Of a stretch of 33,124 bases of DNA, positions 32,930-33,124 are shown in pieces. The notes beneath the pieces were generated by a model that did no database searches, had not been told where the DNA came from, and saw nothing but the letters and a program-made list of their open reading frames with translations. The stretch is taken from the NCBI GenBank assembly GCA_025354885.1, contig JANXLY010000349.1, positions 1 through 33,124 of the forward strand, given 5' to 3'. This DNA comes from Acidobacteriota bacterium. GTDB taxonomy: Bacteria > Acidobacteriota > Terriglobia > Bryobacterales > Bryobacteraceae. Each line of letters starts with the position of its first letter. Positions within the stretch are counted from its first letter, which is position 1. A program made the position numbers and the translations under genes.

Positions 32930-33124
32930 TCAACGGTTTGAGCCAAACACGCCTTCGTAACCGAGCTGTTCCAGCCGGAAAACAGTTCTGGCGGCGACCT
33001 TGGCGATGTTCTTCCGGTCGTAATAGTTGGCACCAAGCTCCCGGTATGCCTCCTTCTTCTTCAGGATCTGAAACACGATCAGGATCAGTTTGTGCGCCAC
33101 GGCCACCAGTGCCTTCAGATGACC
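32930..33124 (-). mobile_element. IS110-family-like transposase, C-terminal end, cut by window edge
   Basis: On the minus strand a frame is open from the right edge for 64 codons to a TGA at 32932-32930. It reads GHLKALVAVAHKLILIVFQI, then LKKKEAYRELGANYYDRKN and LEQLGYEGVFGSNR. The pattern KALVAVAHxxLxIxxxxLKxxxxYRELGAxYxDRxN...LExLGYEV is the conserved end of IS110-family transposases (transposase_20 domain). The DEDD catalytic part would lie beyond the window. No inverted repeat is expected for this family, and the element's left end cannot be placed between the terminator at 32890 and the stop. It could be a complete element or a remnant. Confidence 0.65.

Overview
This looks like a chromosomal segment of an acidobacterium, most likely of the Solibacter/Bryobacter type. 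Two very large Oar-like TonB-dependent receptors with an N-terminal carboxypeptidase-regulatory domain, a CarD regulator, a MetX-MetW fusion and many small DinB/DUF1801-type proteins fit that group. The placement rests on gene content only. Genes are tightly packed with many stop/start overlaps, mixed ATG/GTG/TTG starts and moderately high GC. No tRNA, rRNA or CRISPR array was seen.

Layout. 1-111: start of a secreted-protein gene running off the left edge. 302-2635 (+): exported serine hydrolase, small membrane protein and nucleotidyltransferase in overlapping frames. 2670-3532: one intact orphan VapB-like antitoxin followed by decayed Phd antitoxin and VapC toxin remnants; this is the only stretch of more than 300 bases (2928-3573) without an intact gene. 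3574-6911 (+): hemB, a DUF3299 protein, and the ATPase and permease of a MacB/LolD-like ABC exporter, all overlapping. 6916-9425 (-): DinB-like protein, a small membrane gene split by an in-frame TGA, a DUF1801 protein and an HGSNAT/DUF1624-type membrane acyltransferase. 9515-11998 (+): MerC-like protein, polyprenyl-phosphate sugar-1-phosphate transferase and a phosphoribosyltransferase. 12009-13167: cupin (-), DUF2103-like (+) and a second DUF1801 protein (-). 13249-17351 (-): an 826-residue zinc-ribbon/membrane/lectin-fold protein overlapping a long TPR protein, bracketed by two bidirectional terminators. 17481-17990 (-): carD with a recognisable promoter and a perfect inverted repeat around it. 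18252-22573 (-): sugar isomerase-like enzyme two bases downstream of an Oar-like receptor. 22740-26213 (-): a paralogous receptor with an 11-bp tandem repeat across its stop codon. 26349-28097 (-): MetX-MetW fusion. 28215-32570 (+): carAB. 32683-32826 (+): a 47-residue secreted Lys/Asp/His peptide and a strong terminator. 32930-33124 (-): the C-terminus of an IS110-like transposase running off the right edge.

Themes. Biosynthetic housekeeping (hemB, carAB, metXW, a PyrE-like PRTase) is interleaved with envelope functions (ABC exporter, receptors, sugar transferase, TPR/lectin-fold pair). The best candidates for something little described are the zinc-ribbon/TPR pair, the hemB-DUF3299-ABC cluster with a possible zinc link, the MetX-MetW fusion and the inverted repeat at the carD promoter. 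No clear defence system or biosynthetic cluster is present.
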